DNA of 64,000 bases from Galeopsis tetrahit (GCA_963675135.1 OY776132.1:8928001-8992000); one strand, 5' to 3'. Positions 43,833 through 55,355 are shown, counted from the stretch's first letter. A program made the numbers and translations. The notes: generated by a model from the letters alone, not told the origin.

Positions 43833-46061
43833 ATGGCTGGAACAAACTCGAATTCCTCACAATCTCTCTCTGATTCGAAAACCTCATCTCACTCTCGCAC
43901 AAATCCTCTCGAAATTCTTGCTTCCATGGCTTCACAAAACTCTACCGCTTCAAATGCTGACTCGAATGTCTCTGCAACACCATCAACAACTGTTCTCACT
44001 CCTCAAACCACTCCTCAAACTGCTCCTCAAACAAACTTTCCTCAAGATGCAACCGTTGAACAGGTCACTAGGGCTATCGAAGAGGTGTCTGATACTCTTC
44101 GAACTACAGGCCATTTGCCCATGATGACTTTTGGAGGTATTACGGTGGACATATCAAGCTATTTGGCTGAACAAACTGCCCAAATGGCTTCTGCTTCAAA
44201 AAGCCCCAAATCACCCTCTGTTCACGAACCGCAAACTGAGAATGTTGAAGCTTCTGTTGAAGAAGAAGCAACTGCCACGTCTGACCCTGAAGACGTTGAA
44301 ATGGAGGATGCAAACATTTCTGAAGGTACAAACTCTTCACTCTCTGTTTCAGATGAGTCTGCCCCCATTCCTCTCAAGAAGAATGCACAAAAAGGGAAAA
44401 GAAAGAGAAGCCCCGTACAAAGAAGGAGGAGATCAAACCGCGTTTTTACTCGTGTGGATTATTCTGAATCCATGAGGAAGAAGAAGAAGGCTGGAGCTGA
44501 TGCTGGTGAACCTATCCAAGTGTTCACAGATTCTGAAGATGAAGCTCCTGTTGTTGCTGAGAAACCAAAGAAAGCTAAGACTGTTGTTGCTGAAAAATCC
44601 AAAAAGAAGGCTGTTGCTGAAGAAAAAAGGAAAGGAAAGTCTGTTGCTGAACCAAAAGGCAAAAAGAAGATGATCACTGAAGATGAACCAGCTGAGTCAG
44701 AATCCAATTCTGATTCTGAAAGATGCTTGAGAGACATTCTGAAGTCTCTAAAGAAAAATGCTGAGCACTATGCTGCTGCAAAGGAAGCTGCACCAGAACC
44801 TGAAGATGGTGGCAGTGAGGATAGCTCTTCCAGTGCAGCAAGCAGCCCTGAACAGAGCTCTGCTAAAAGCTCTACACCAAGCTCAGATGACCTTGCTTCT
44901 GAAGAGGAAGGTATTTCTGACTCTCTTGATACCCTAGAGAATAGATTGGCCATTTATTCTAAGAGAAAACTACTAATAGAGAAGAGGATCAATATACCTG
45001 ATTTTGATAGTAAAGGCATGGTTAGTTTCTTAGAAGAAAGGAATTTGATGCATGCTGTGAATTTTGGAGAATCTTTCTTGACAAATTGGGCATATGAATT
45101 CTATGCATGTTTGAAAAAGAGCACTGGTAGGAGATCTTCTAAATGGTATGGGACTGTTAATTTTAGGGGGAGGGATGTACCTTTTACTCCTGAATTGATA
45201 AATGAGTTTTTAGAAATTCCCAATGTTGAGGTTGATGAAGAACCTGACATGGATGTGGTCATTTCTGCTATAACTGCTGGTAGGGTAGTTAAATGGACTA
45301 GACACATGCTAGCCAAAGACCTCACTTCCCTACACTCTGTGTTATACAAACTCATCATCTACAATTGGATTCCTACCACAAATACTACCAAGATCACTAA
45401 GGATCAAGCTTTTTTGATATATAGGATTTCTGTGCTTAAGAAGTTTAATTTGGGTCTCACAATATTCCAACATATGATGAGATTTACTGGGAGAGTTTCT
45501 GAAAAAGGCAATTTACCCTATCCTGTTCTGATTTCTAATTACTTGAGGCATCATGGATTTGTTGCCAAGAACACTGATGTGTTGAGGGGGAGAGTTCCAC
45601 TGTTGGCCATAGCTCCTGCCTTACTCACTGGGGATAGAGTAATTGATCTGCCCTTGCTTGCTCCTGGTACTGAACATCAGCAAAGACCCTCTACTTCTGC
45701 TCAACCAGAACCAACCAGACCCTCAACTACTGATCATCCTGAATCATCCAGACCAAGACACAGAAATGCAACCCCAAATGTTGAGAACATCCGTATCAAC
45801 ATTTCTGGTAATGTGTATCTTTCACAGGAATTCATCAAACTCCAACTCCAACACTTGCAGGAAACAATAGATGAACTTCAGTTCCTGAAGGACAGGTGGA
45901 CCAACCTCCTTCCACCTACAACAGGGGGAGTACCACCACCATCCAACTCCAGTGTAGTCATTGAGGAGATACATGAAGATGGAGTTCCAGCTGCTGCTGA
46001 TGCTGGTGATGGACCTGATGCTGCTGTTACTGATACACTTGTTGTTTATTTTTCTAGATGA
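43833..46061 (+). CDS. Sirevirus extra ORF: envelope-like / putative plant transposon protein
   Basis: A single 742-codon frame with ATG at 43833, intact. The N-terminal 380 residues are Ser/Thr/Gln-rich, then Lys- and Glu-rich with basic clusters such as KKNAQKGKRKRS (possible nuclear localisation signals) and Ser/acidic repeats. Residues about 385-590 form the conserved part (KWYGTVNFRGRDVPFTPEL, LHSVLYKLIIYNWIPTT, LPYPVLISNYLR), which I recognise as the 'putative plant transposon protein' domain. The C-terminus is Pro-rich and coiled. The frame is between pol and the 3' LTR, where Sireviruses carry the so-called envelope-like gene. I see no signal peptide or clear transmembrane segment, so a true envelope function is doubtful. 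Function is unknown. Confidence 0.85.
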   Translation: MAGTNSNSSQSLSDSKTSSHSRTNPLEILASMASQNSTASNADSNVSATPSTTVLTPQTTPQTAPQTNFPQDATVEQVTRAIEEVSDTLRTTGHLPMMTFGGITVDISSYLAEQTAQMASASKSPKSPSVHEPQTENVEASVEEEATATSDPEDVEMEDANISEGTNSSLSVSDESAPIPLKKNAQKGKRKRSPVQRRRRSNRVFTRVDYSESMRKKKKAGADAGEPIQVFTDSEDEAPVVAEKPKKAKTVVAEKSKKKAVAEEKRKGKSVAEPKGKKKMITEDEPAESESNSDSERCLRDILKSLKKNAEHYAAAKEAAPEPEDGGSEDSSSSAASSPEQSSAKSSTPSSDDLASEEEGISDSLDTLENRLAIYSKRKLLIEKRINIPDFDSKGMVSFLEERNLMHAVNFGESFLTNWAYEFYACLKKSTGRRSSKWYGTVNFRGRDVPFTPELINEFLEIPNVEVDEEPDMDVVISAITAGRVVKWTRHMLAKDLTSLHSVLYKLIIYNWIPTTNTTKITKDQAFLIYRISVLKKFNLGLTIFQHMMRFTGRVSEKGNLPYPVLISNYLRHHGFVAKNTDVLRGRVPLLAIAPALLTGDRVIDLPLLAPGTEHQQRPSTSAQPEPTRPSTTDHPESSRPRHRNATPNVENIRINISGNVYLSQEFIKLQLQHLQETIDELQFLKDRWTNLLPPTTGGVPPPSNSSVVIEEIHEDGVPAAADAGDGPDAAVTDTLVVYFSR

Positions 46062-46549
46062 TAGGATGTTTATTACTGCAACTTGCTTAATGGTTCCACT
46101 TGATAATTTGTTTACTGCCTTGCTTAATTTGTTTGCAGATTGTCATGTGTCTACTGCAGGTTGTGTATAGTTTTAGTGTCTGTTTCTGTTGATTTTCCTT
46201 TTACATTATGTTTTGCTCTGATGTCTGTTTTCTTGTTAGTGTCTTACTTAGATTCTAAGTTAATTCTTCCAGTTCAACTTATGATCTTAAGTAAAGTTAC
46301 TTATGTTGTGAATAAGTGTAGTGTTTATACTTGTTCTGTTTTTGATAAAATTTATCTTGATCTTATGGCACGGATCATTGTAAAATTATCCTTGATCTTC
46401 ATTCGATTTGATCCAACGGTTACAACAGGTATTGTCTTGACTAGTGCTTAGCAATGATGTTAACCTCAACTAAGTACATAATACTGAGTATGTATAGAAA
46501 TATATGTGCATCAGGTGTGTTGTGGTCGAAAGGTCAAATTGGGGGAGAT
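46062..46549 (+). other. 3' untranslated region and polypurine tract of the Sirevirus
   Basis: Non-coding apart from a chance frame; it ends with GGGGGAGA (46541-46548), the polypurine tract, directly before the LTR. Confidence 0.7.
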
Positions 46550-47401
46550 TGTAGATGTTGTTAATCCTTAAATGCCTTAACATTATCAACAACATCTTAA
46601 TTTGACCTTCCGAGATTTTTTCTAAGTCTTTTCTGAAATGCTACATTAAATGTTGATCTAAATGTTGTCGCATTTCTGGCAGGATCTAGAAGCTTCTACA
46701 AGGATCTGGAACCTGGAAGATTCCAGAACATTGAAGAACATGCTAGAACGGCCTGGAACCATTTAGAACGACCTGGTGCATTCAAGAAGGATCTAGAAAG
46801 ATCATGGAAGTTGAGTTCCTAAAAAATAGGACCTCATTGTGGAAGCCTCTAGAATCAGCACCCCACTACTATAAATACCGATGGAAGGCTTCTCAAATCA
46901 GTGTACTCTATTCGATCAACTTCCTAGACCGAGCGTATATCCCTGTTAGGAATTGTGGCCAGTAGAACTACCTTTTAGATCATACGTTCGTATCCCACCC
47001 GTATGGCTGTGTGTCTTTTTATCTATTGAGAGTGTAATCATTAGATAGACTAGGCATTTCGACAGTGTATACCTTATACACTTAGTTCATTTTTAGAACA
47101 AGGCACCTGCCTCGTTTGTAGTTTCTGTTGTGAATGTTAATGCTGTAACATTTCACACAACATTTGTACTTGAAGATAAGTATTGAATTTCGCCGTAAGG
47201 CTAGCATAGATTTTTATTTATAAAATCTATGTTAAAAATTATTTCCATTGTGTCACGTTTGTTTTTAGTGTTTCAAGTCTTCCGCTGTGTGAATCATAAT
47301 TTCTGATATTCTGTTAGAGTCAGTGTTGTACCAATTGTCACAACATTTAGTACAACATTATTCTATTAAACTTAAACACTTCATACCACACCACACTTTC
47401 A
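46550..47401 (+). repeat. 3' LTR of the Sirevirus-like element
   Basis: 852 bp, nearly identical to the 5' LTR (nine substitutions, one gap by eye). A TATA box at 46870-46877 could promote transcription into the LINE remnant. Confidence 0.96.
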
Positions 47402-48685
47402 CACTCTTTTTCGGGGAAGCGTCGACAAAAAACTTAGCAGTTTTGAAAGGCATTTTGAGGATGTTCGAAGTTTGGTCAGGACTGAAGATCAACTACCATA
47501 AAGCACAATTTCAAGCATATACGTGTCTGAGACGACACTAGAGAAGTGGGCCCAAACTCTTAACTGTAAAAAATCTGATCTTCCACTGAAGATCTCGGGC
47601 TTCAAATCGGTGCAAACCCCAGAATCCATGCCAGTTGGAAGGAAATCGTTCATAAGGTGAACTCTAGACTAAATTCTTGGGACGTCAAATCTCTTTCATT
47701 TGGTGGAGGAATGGTGCTCATAAATTCCATTTTATCAAGCCTACCAACCTATGCCTTATCCCTTAACAAATCCCCTCTCAAAACTATCAAAGCCATCCTC
47801 TCTTTGCAAAGGCGATCCCTGTGGAGTGGAGGCGACCCGAAGGTAAGTAAAATTACATGGGTGAGTTGGGATATTATGAGTAGGGAAAAAACAGAGGGGG
47901 ACTTGGGTTCAAAAAGTTTGATTTGTTTAATATTGCTTTAATTGAAAAATGGGGTTGGAAATTGTTGGGGGGGGGGGGGGGGAGGGGAAAAGTCTTTGGT
48001 CTGAGGTTTTACACTCGAAATATGGGAGTTTTAGAGATAATATTGAGAGGTACAAGTCAAGAGGAAAATGTCCGAGAAGCTGGTCACCTTGGTGGTCGAT
48101 TGTTATTTCCACTATAGGGTCGAGTGAGTGGTTTTTAGAGAACTGTTCTAGGCTGGTTTGCAATGGGAAAAACACCTGGTTTTGGGAAGATAGTTAGGTG
48201 GGAGGAAAAAGTCTGAAAATGTTGTTCCCTAAGTTGTATAGATTGGAGAGGAAGAAAAATTGTACCATATCAGATAGGGTGAATTGGGAGGGGGGGGGGT
48301 ATGTCTTTGAAATGAGAGTGGACTAGAAATCTTCGAGGGAGAGAGCTTAGTATTACTGATGATATTTGTAGTCTTATAAGCAGGTACATATAAGACTCAA
48401 CCGAAGAGGACACTTGGCACTGAGATTCAGAGAAAGACGGAAACTACTCGGTCAAGTCGACACATATGATCTTGGTTGAACGAAACACTTCGGACATACG
48501 GGAGATGAACGATCTGAGTGGAGTTTGGACGAAAGGCGTCCCCCTAAAAGTGTCGAGTTTTTCTTGGAGGCTTTTTCAGGACAAGATACCAACGATAATG
48601 AATTTAAAGAAAAGATGAGCTTACAATTTGAATTTCGACACCAATTGCAGACTATGCGACAAGGAAGACGAAGACGTTCAACATA
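47402..48685 (+). pseudogene. LINE (L1-type) reverse transcriptase, part 2
   Basis: Continues the frame left at 37029: LFFGEASTKNLAVLK, WSGLKINYHKA, then SFGGGMVLINSILSSLPTYA and WSGGDPKVSKITWVSWD, all typical of the RT C-terminal half of plant L1. From about 47940 frames change several times (IEKWGWKLLG, then a run of about 16 G at 47966-47981, then WSEVLHSKYGSF). The zinc-binding RVT tail begins near 48540 (SFSWRLFQDKIPT; LCDKEDEDVQH) and is cut by the second copia element. Frame breaks show it is dead. Confidence 0.85.
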
Positions 48686-48808
48686 TAGAAGTTACATAAA
48701 ATGTGTTTGATTGATTTGTCAAGGTGATTTACAAGAGTTATTTATACAGATGTTTTGTAGATAAAATAAGGTAAGTTTGACTAACTATACAAGAGTTAGG
48801 GCTTAATA
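48686..48808 (-). repeat. 3' LTR of the minus-strand copia element
   Basis: About 123 bp; in plus-strand reading it begins TAGAAGTTACATAAAATG and ends GGGCTTAATA. Unusually short for a copia LTR. Confidence 0.85.
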
Positions 48809-48819
48809 TATATAGACGT

Positions 48820-51800
48820 TCCATTCGCGACAACAATTTTGAAGCGTAGATCTTGAAATCTTGATTTGTGAAGTGGCTTGGTGAGAACATCTGCAAGTTG
48901 ATCTTGAGTGTTGACATATGAAACAAACATAATACCTTTCGAAGTCAGGTCGCGTACAAAGTGGAGGTCTATGCAATGCGTTTCATCCGAGAGTGTTGAA
49001 CCGGATTGAGAGCCAGCCGGGTGGCTCCCATGTTGTCGCAGAGGAGGCGAGGAGGCTTGGGGAGATGAAGATGCAGGTCAGCGAACAGGTGCCGGAGCCA
49101 GCAAACCTCCGAAGCTGCTGTCGCCAGTTCTCGGTATTCAGCCTGAGTCGAGGAGCGAGCAACGCCCCGTTGTTTGCGTGATCGCCAAGAGATAGGCATG
49201 GAGCCGAGGAACACAATGTAAGCAGAAGTGGACTTACAGTCAGAGAGGTCGCCTCCAAAGTCAAAGTCCGAGTAAGTTGTGAGCTCGAAGGTTGGGGAGC
49301 GCCGGAGGAGGAACCCATGGTGGAGTGTGTGTTTGAGGTACCGGAATAAACGTTTGACAGCGGCCCAAGTAATAGGAGTAGGGGCGGACATATGTTGGGC
49401 AAGACGATTCACTGTGAAGGCTATATCTGGTCTCGTCATTGTTAAGTATTAGAGGCCGCCAATTGCACTGCGATATTCACTAGGATCTGCAGAAGTGGAG
49501 CCGACATTAGGCTTGGGCGAGCATGGTGTTGAGATAGGTTTGACACCCTCTATTTTGTGGCGACGAACTAGGTAGACCAGGTACTTATGTTGAGACAAAA
49601 AGAGACCCTCTTTGCAGTGGGCGACCTCGATACCCAAGAAGTAGGAGAGACAACCGAGATCTTTTACTTCAAAAACAGATTGAAGATGTTTAGTGAGAGA
49701 TGAAATTAGAGCTGTCGAGGTACTTGTTAAGACCAGATCATCCACGTAGGTTAGGACAAGAAGTGTGTCGGTACTGGTGTTGAGAGTAAATAAGGAGGAG
49801 TCAGCCTTGGACCGTCGTAGGCCGAAGCGCTCAAGTGTCGAGAACAAGAAGTCATACCAGGCCCGAGGGGCTTGGCGAAGGCCATATAGGGAGCGACGGA
49901 GTAGGCATACATGAGAAGGTGTTGATCATATTTCCATGTAAGAAGGCATTGCTTACATCCAGTTGGCGTAAGGACCAATTATGAGTGGCAGCAAGTGTGA
50001 GGACTGTGCGGATGGTCGCAGGTTTTATCACGGGGCTGAACGTTTCAGTAAAGTCCACCCCTGGTCGTTGGAATCCCTTAGTGACTAGGCGAGCTTTAAA
50101 TTTATCCACCGTGCCATCTGGTTTACGTTTTGTACGAAAGACCCATTTGCACCCAATAATGTTGGCTTGTGGTGGTGGTGGAACCAAGTCCCATGTTCCA
50201 TGTTTTTGAAGTGTTGTGAACTCGTCGGCCACGGGTGCTCGCAATAATGTTGGCTTGTGGTGGTGAGGGATGGCCAGAGCCTGTTGGACTGTGGCAGGTT
50301 CAGCATCATCGGGCATGGGGTGTTTTATGGCGGCGAACAACCTCTTCGGACGGTGGATGTTGTTTAGAGCGCGAGTGCACATTGTGTGGGTCCGTTGAGG
50401 AGCAATGTCAGGAGGGCGAGCAACAACAATCGGAGAGGGCGGACGAGCAGGGGTAGATAAGATCAGATGATGAGTTTGCTCGGCCGACTGGTTGGCTGGA
50501 GCAACAGGCTGGGTGGTCGACAGTAGTAGAGGCAGGGTGATGGTGGTCGGTCTTGGCTGCTCGGCGGACACAGGGTCATGTGGAGGAGGGAAGGTGTCCT
50601 CCAAAAAGCGGACATGCCGAGAAACAAATAGGTGACCACTGGAGATGTCATAGTAGCGGTAAGCACTCTGGGATGTTGAGTAGCCCACAAAGATGCACAT
50701 TTTGGATGGTGGATTTAATTTCTCGGGAGCATAAGGGCGAATCCATGGGAAGCAAAGACATCCAAACACACGAAGTTTTTCATAGTTCGGGTTCTTGTTG
50801 AATAGAACCGAGAAGGGGATGCATGAATTCAAGACTCGAGTGGGAATCCAGTTGATCAAGTAGACCGCTGTTTACAGGGCAAGTAACCAGAATTGATGCG
50901 GTAGGCGAGCATGAAGTAGCAGTACTCGACCAACTTCTAGAATGTGACGATTGCGTCTTTCAAAAAGGTCATTCTGTTGGGGTGTGTGTGGCGCAGTAGT
51001 GAGCCAGTTAATGCCAGATGCGTTAAGAGTGGGGCGAACGGCTTGGAACTCGCCGCCATTATCATTATAAATTTTTTTGATGGAGTGGCCAAACTGCTTC
51101 TCAACAAGGGGTTTGAAGCTGGCGAAGACAGACGTCACCTGCGATTTAACATCCAAGAGAAATAGCCAACAGTAACGGGAGTAACGATCAATAAATAATA
51201 AGAAGTACATACTTCGATCCGTTTAATGAGGGTGTGGAAGCTGGCCCCCAAACATCCGCATAGATATAGTATAGGGGATGTAAAGCAACAAACGATGTAT
51301 TATTGAAGGATAGTTTTGTAGATTTGTTTAAGTGACAAGAAACACAGTTATTGTCCAAAATAGGGGACTTGTTCGACACAGGTAATTTAAATTGACTGAT
51401 AATTAAATGACTGGTATCCACAGACGGATGACCAAGTCGAGCATGCCAACAAGCACATGAAGTCTTGATGCCAGTTAAGGCGATCACATGAGCTGGGGTA
51501 GAGCTAGGTGGCAGATGATAAACCCCATTAGAGCAGGATCCTTTAAGAAGAACCGCCCCTGTGGACTGACCTTGATAAGAAAGTAATGTGGAAAGAATTC
51601 CATGGTGACATTATTATCCTGTGTAAACTTGCTAACATAAAGTAGATTGCGCATGGCACGGGGTACGCATAGAACATCAAAAAGCATAAATTTGGCAGAC
51701 GAGAATTGTAAATGAGAGGTACCCGTGTGTGTTATAGGAAGACCAGAACCATCTGCAAGTTGGACTTCATCTGTACCATCATATTCAGAGTGAATGGAGA

Positions 51801-52838
51801 GATTGTTGAGATCGGCAATCAAGTTGTGAGAGGCCCCTGAATCGACCATCCAAGGGAGATGGGAACCATATGGGGAGTGGGCATAGTTTGCTTGAACCGA
51901 AGGAGGTGGTCGTCGGCAAGTGAGAACAGTGTGACCTTAAAACCACATAGTTGGCACACAATGGGCGCCGAGTCAGCGTGGGGCGAGGATCCCGAGCGAG
52001 ACTGCGGGCGAGGAGAGGCCGATGGTCGGGATGGGTTAGAGAACCGGGCCGACGACTGATAGCGGTTGCATGGTCATCGACTGGCAGCCGGTGAGTTGAA
52101 GGTGCGAGGTCTGGAGTATTTCTGGCCATGGCGAACAAAGACATTCGCAGTGGCAACTAGGTTGCGAGCAGCCCGCTCCTTGGCCTTGAGGGCTAACTCA
52201 TGTTCGTAAAGTAGATCATGTAGTTCTTCAAATTGAAGGGACGTTTCGTGTGTGCGAATGGGGCCGACGATAGTTGCAAATTCTGGTTTAAGGCCATTGA
52301 TGACAAAAAGAGTGAGATCATCAATGCTGATAGGTTCATCAATCAAGGCCAATTCGTAAGCCTTTGATTTGATATAGTGGAGATACTCCGTAATGGATCG
52401 GTCGTCAATGGTTATCCGATGCAGTTCGCTCTTGATTTGGTTGACCCGAGATCTAGATTTGCCGGCGAACATCCGGGACAAAATTTCCCAAGTCTCCTCC
52501 GATGTGGAGGAAGACGAGACGACGGGCAGAATTTCAAGGGCTAGAGAGCCAAATATGGCGGCCAGGAGAAGTTGGTCCTATTGTACCCAAGTGAGGATGG
52601 CAGAGGAGTTCGAGCCATCGTCACGACGAGCAGGACGCTTGTTGGATCCGTCAATGAATCCTAAGAGGTTGTGACCGCGAAGAAGGGCCACAAGGTGGGC
52701 ACGACAGGACGAATAATTTTTGTGGGTGAGTTTGATCGGAAGATCATGTCGGGTAGAGATCGGGACAAGTGTAGGATTGGAGGTGGACGGCGTAGTGGTC
52801 TCCGTGGCGGTGTCAGAGTTGTTGGTGCCGGTTGCCAT
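48820..52838 (-). pseudogene. copia gag-pol, frame-broken
   Basis: Read from 52838 down. Gag starts MATGTNNSDTATETTT, with a stop near 52577, then continues (SRMFAGKSRSRVNQIKSEL) to about 52078. A degenerate knuckle region follows, then the protease box MVDSGASHNLI (about 51849), pre-integrase CWHARLGHPSVDT (about 51450), integrase with YNDNGGEFQ and PQQNDLFERRNRH, RT with GCKWVFRTKRKPDG, LDVSNAFLHG and YVDDLVL (about 49755), and RNase H with SDFDFGGD and SSTQAEYRELA. At least five stops or shifts separate these blocks, so the copy is inactive. One substitution changes the usual integrase NG(I/V)-ER to NDLFER. Confidence 0.9.
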
Positions 52839-52905
52839 GGGGAAGGGTGAGTGGACATGAAGGGAGATTGAGGTGGTTTAGGATCGTTTCCCTACTGATA
52901 CCATA

Positions 52906-53028
52906 TAGAAGTTACAGAAAATGTGTTTGATTGATTTGTCAAGGTGATTTACAAGAGTTATTTATACAGATATTTTGTACATAAAATAAAGTAAGTTTGA
53001 CTAACTATACAAGAGTTAGGGCTTGACA
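52906..53028 (-). repeat. 5' LTR of the minus-strand copia element
   Basis: About 123 bp, ending (plus reading) GGGCTTGACA; followed on its left by the primer binding site. Confidence 0.85.
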
Positions 53029-53030
53029 TA

Positions 53031-53525
53031 AGAAAGAGGAGTGCTTAATTCTGGGGATTGGATATTATGATTAATACAACACCTCTTCTTCAGCTGTTCG
53101 GCAATTAGAGCTGTGTGGCACAACGTGTACTCGTGGTTCGGTCTATCTTACAATTCTAAGGGAGCGGGTTTAAAGCATTTGAGGGTCACGGTCAAGCTGT
53201 TGAATCCACACAGAAGGTACCATGGATGCTGCTATGGCATTGCACGGTATGGACTGTGGAAGGCGAGAAACGAAGTTATATTTAGGTGGTTGAAAAAATT
53301 CAGTCGAACTCCTTCAGATGGCTCAAAGAGGGGAGAATGATTTCAAGAGGAAATACTTATTTGGAGTGGCTAAGAGAACCATCACTGTGTTTATAGGCAG
53401 CAGTTTATTGTGAGTTTTACTTTCTGTTTTCTTGTATTTTACTTGATGTACTCGTGATTTTGTGGATATTCCTGATACCTCTCGATAAGATTTTGGCCGT
53501 TTCCAAAAAAAAAAAAAAAAAAAAA
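53031..53525 (+). pseudogene. LINE (L1-type) end with poly(A) tail
   Basis: The zinc-binding RVT tail resumes as QHLFFSCSAIRAVWHNVYSW, and YGLWKARNEVIFR near 53255 is the conserved L1 C-terminal tract. A 3' UTR ends in 21 A at 53505-53525. The LINE is therefore on the plus strand and its 3' end is intact. No target duplication was recognised because the 5' end is truncated. Confidence 0.85.
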
Positions 53526-53976
53526 TCTCAACACACCTGCGAAATGGGACCAAAAAATTTAATCTGGATTAGGCAAGTCTCGTAAAATTGAATTATCCCT
53601 AAAACAAATGAAGAAATAATGACCCTAGCGAGTTATGACTCACTATGTTGCTCACAGTTCAATCTCAACTCGGCTCCACACTCCAGACCTGTAGCACAAC
53701 AACAGAAGCCAAGAGAATCAAACCTTGAATACTGATCCACAACAGAAGCCATCAAACAATATTCGCGAACAAGCAAACGAACGTTGATAATAAATTATGC
53801 CGTTCAATTGCCAAGAGAATCACATTAATTTTAATAATCTTTCAAAAACTATGTAACAAAGCCCTACATAATGGGATTTAAATAGTGTAATCGTGCTAGG
53901 CTTTCAAAATTCTGCAAAGCTAATAAAGGAAGAAAACAATAAACTTGGAACTAATTTATTACGCTATTAAAGAAAA
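53526..53976. other. intergenic DNA, nothing recognised
   Basis: AT-rich DNA between the LINE tail and the duplicated block. Confidence 0.5.
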
Positions 53977-55345
53977 TGGAATAATTTGTAGTATGGAAAT
54001 AAATCTTCAAGAATTGGTATAGTGTCCATTAATTTATAGATTCAGTTGGTAATTAGAGACTAGGTACGATTCTCGATGATGATTTTGAGATTTCAACCGG
54101 TTTATGATACTATTCGTGATGAGCAATCAACGTATGAAGATGATAATATGTAGATTTATCAACCGATCAATACATTGGTATGTAGTCCTATATTCCATGG
54201 TGAATATGATGGACCACCAATTTTTGATGAATATTTTGATAAAGATTATGGTTATGATGGATCACCAATTTTTGATGAGTTTGTTGATATTTTGGTTGAT
54301 GATGTTGACTATGGTTATAGTGCCCCCCCCCCCCCCCATTTTTATGAGAAAAAGGAGAAGAAAAGCATTTTTGTAGTTGACGGTGTTCATCCTAATAAGC
54401 CTAACTTAATGATGGAGGTTGAGAATAATTATTTTATTGTTTTTACAAATGATGATGAAACTTACACTACTTTGACGATAAAATATCAAGTTGTTATTAT
54501 TTTGTGACCAAAAGAATACAATGATTTTCTAGCTCGTCTTCATACCTTTGTGATAAGAACCAAAACGATTTGAGGGCGAATCGTCTTCAAGAAGGGGAGA
54601 AGGATGGAGGTATTGATGAAAATCAATATTAATATTTGATTATATATTTATACTTATATTTATGATTTTTTTAAATTTTGTTATATTTAATATTTATATG
54701 TTTCTTATTCTCTAAGTCTATTTATCACGTGCGAATAATGTGCGAAAACTAGAATAAATTTAAAATATTTTTAATTGAAAAATATATATCAAATTAAATT
54801 TAATATATTTATTAAAATTAGGTATGAAAAAATCTTGATATTTTAATATATTTTATTAAAATCTTAAATAATTCAAAATTTCAAAATTGTCGGGACCAAA
54901 TTCAAAAATAGGTGATCAAGTTATTGGACTAAAAAAATTTAATCCCTAAATTCAAATCCGAAAAGTGGCTAGAGTGTAGAAAAGCACAATCCACGTGTAT
55001 TCAACCATAGCCGTTGATAACCAATTATCCGATCATTTAATCTTAACCGTACATTAAATCTGAAAATTAATGTGCCGAGTGTAGAAAAACACAATCCATG
55101 TTCCTTCAACCGCAATCTTTGACAACCAATCTTATATTTTAATCTCAACCGTACATTAAATCTGAAAATTAATTTGAGTGTAGAAAAACACAATCTCCAT
55201 GTTCCAAATCTCTACAAATAGAGAAATGTAGTCTCATTTCGAATTATTCCTCCCATTTCTCTCTTCTTGCCTTGTGTGTGTTTGTTTGTGGGTGTGTATC
55301 TATATCCTTGTGTTTGTAGAGGTAACAAAGAGAATGGTGGAGGGG
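53977..55345 (+). repeat. duplicated block, copy 1
   Basis: Runs from AATGGAATAATTTGTAGTAT to the GGTAACAAAGAGAATGGTGG leader and has a second copy at 56379-57758, with many small differences. It contains a relic frame (54175-54507) reading GEYDGPPIFDEYFD and YGYDGSPIFDE, like acidic spacer repeats of plant gypsy polyproteins. It also holds about three imperfect copies of a 95-110-bp unit (54969-55193) with GTGTAGAAAAACACAATCCA, and a pyrimidine-rich leader. Confidence 0.88.
54324..54338 (+). repeat. homopolymer C run of about 15
   Basis: The corresponding place in copy 2 (near 56730) has only CCCCCC, so the run is expanded here, or its length is uncertain. Confidence 0.8.
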
Positions 55346-55355
55346 TTTATCTAGC

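Larger units (their letters stand above)
37030..47401 (+). mobile_element. Ty1/copia element, Sirevirus-like, full length, 10.4 kb
   Basis: Two LTRs of about 852 bp (37030-37882 and 46550-47401) begin TGTAGATG and end TTTCA, flanked by CACTC on both sides (37025-37029, 47402-47406). The order is PBS, gag, protease, integrase, reverse transcriptase, RNase H and an extra large ORF before the polypurine tract. Integrase before RT is the copia order; a large gag and an extra ORF after pol are marks of the Sirevirus (SIRE/Maximus) group. I count nine mismatches and one 1-bp gap between the LTRs (about 1%), so insertion is recent. It sits inside the LINE reverse transcriptase. Confidence 0.96.
48686..53025 (-). 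mobile_element. Ty1/copia element with very short LTRs, minus strand
   Basis: Direct repeats of about 120 bp (48686-48808 and 52906-53028) bracket gag-pol read on the minus strand. The primer site is seen at about 52895-52905 (TGGTATCAG on the minus strand) beside the right LTR. ACATA occurs at 48681-48685 and 53026-53030, a probable 5-bp target duplication; with it the LTR ends are not canonical TG...CA, so borders may shift by a few bases. The LTRs differ at about six of 120 sites (about 5%), so this copy is older than the Sirevirus. Confidence 0.9.

Noticed and set aside
43918..46170. Leu-rich frames inside the Sirevirus extra ORF region
   Set aside because: They are out-of-frame shadows of the 742-codon frame.
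54175..54507. Possible host protein with acidic repeats (YDGPPIFDE)
   Set aside because: Ends in stops in both copies of the block and resembles spacer repeats of gypsy polyproteins, so it is treated as a relic.
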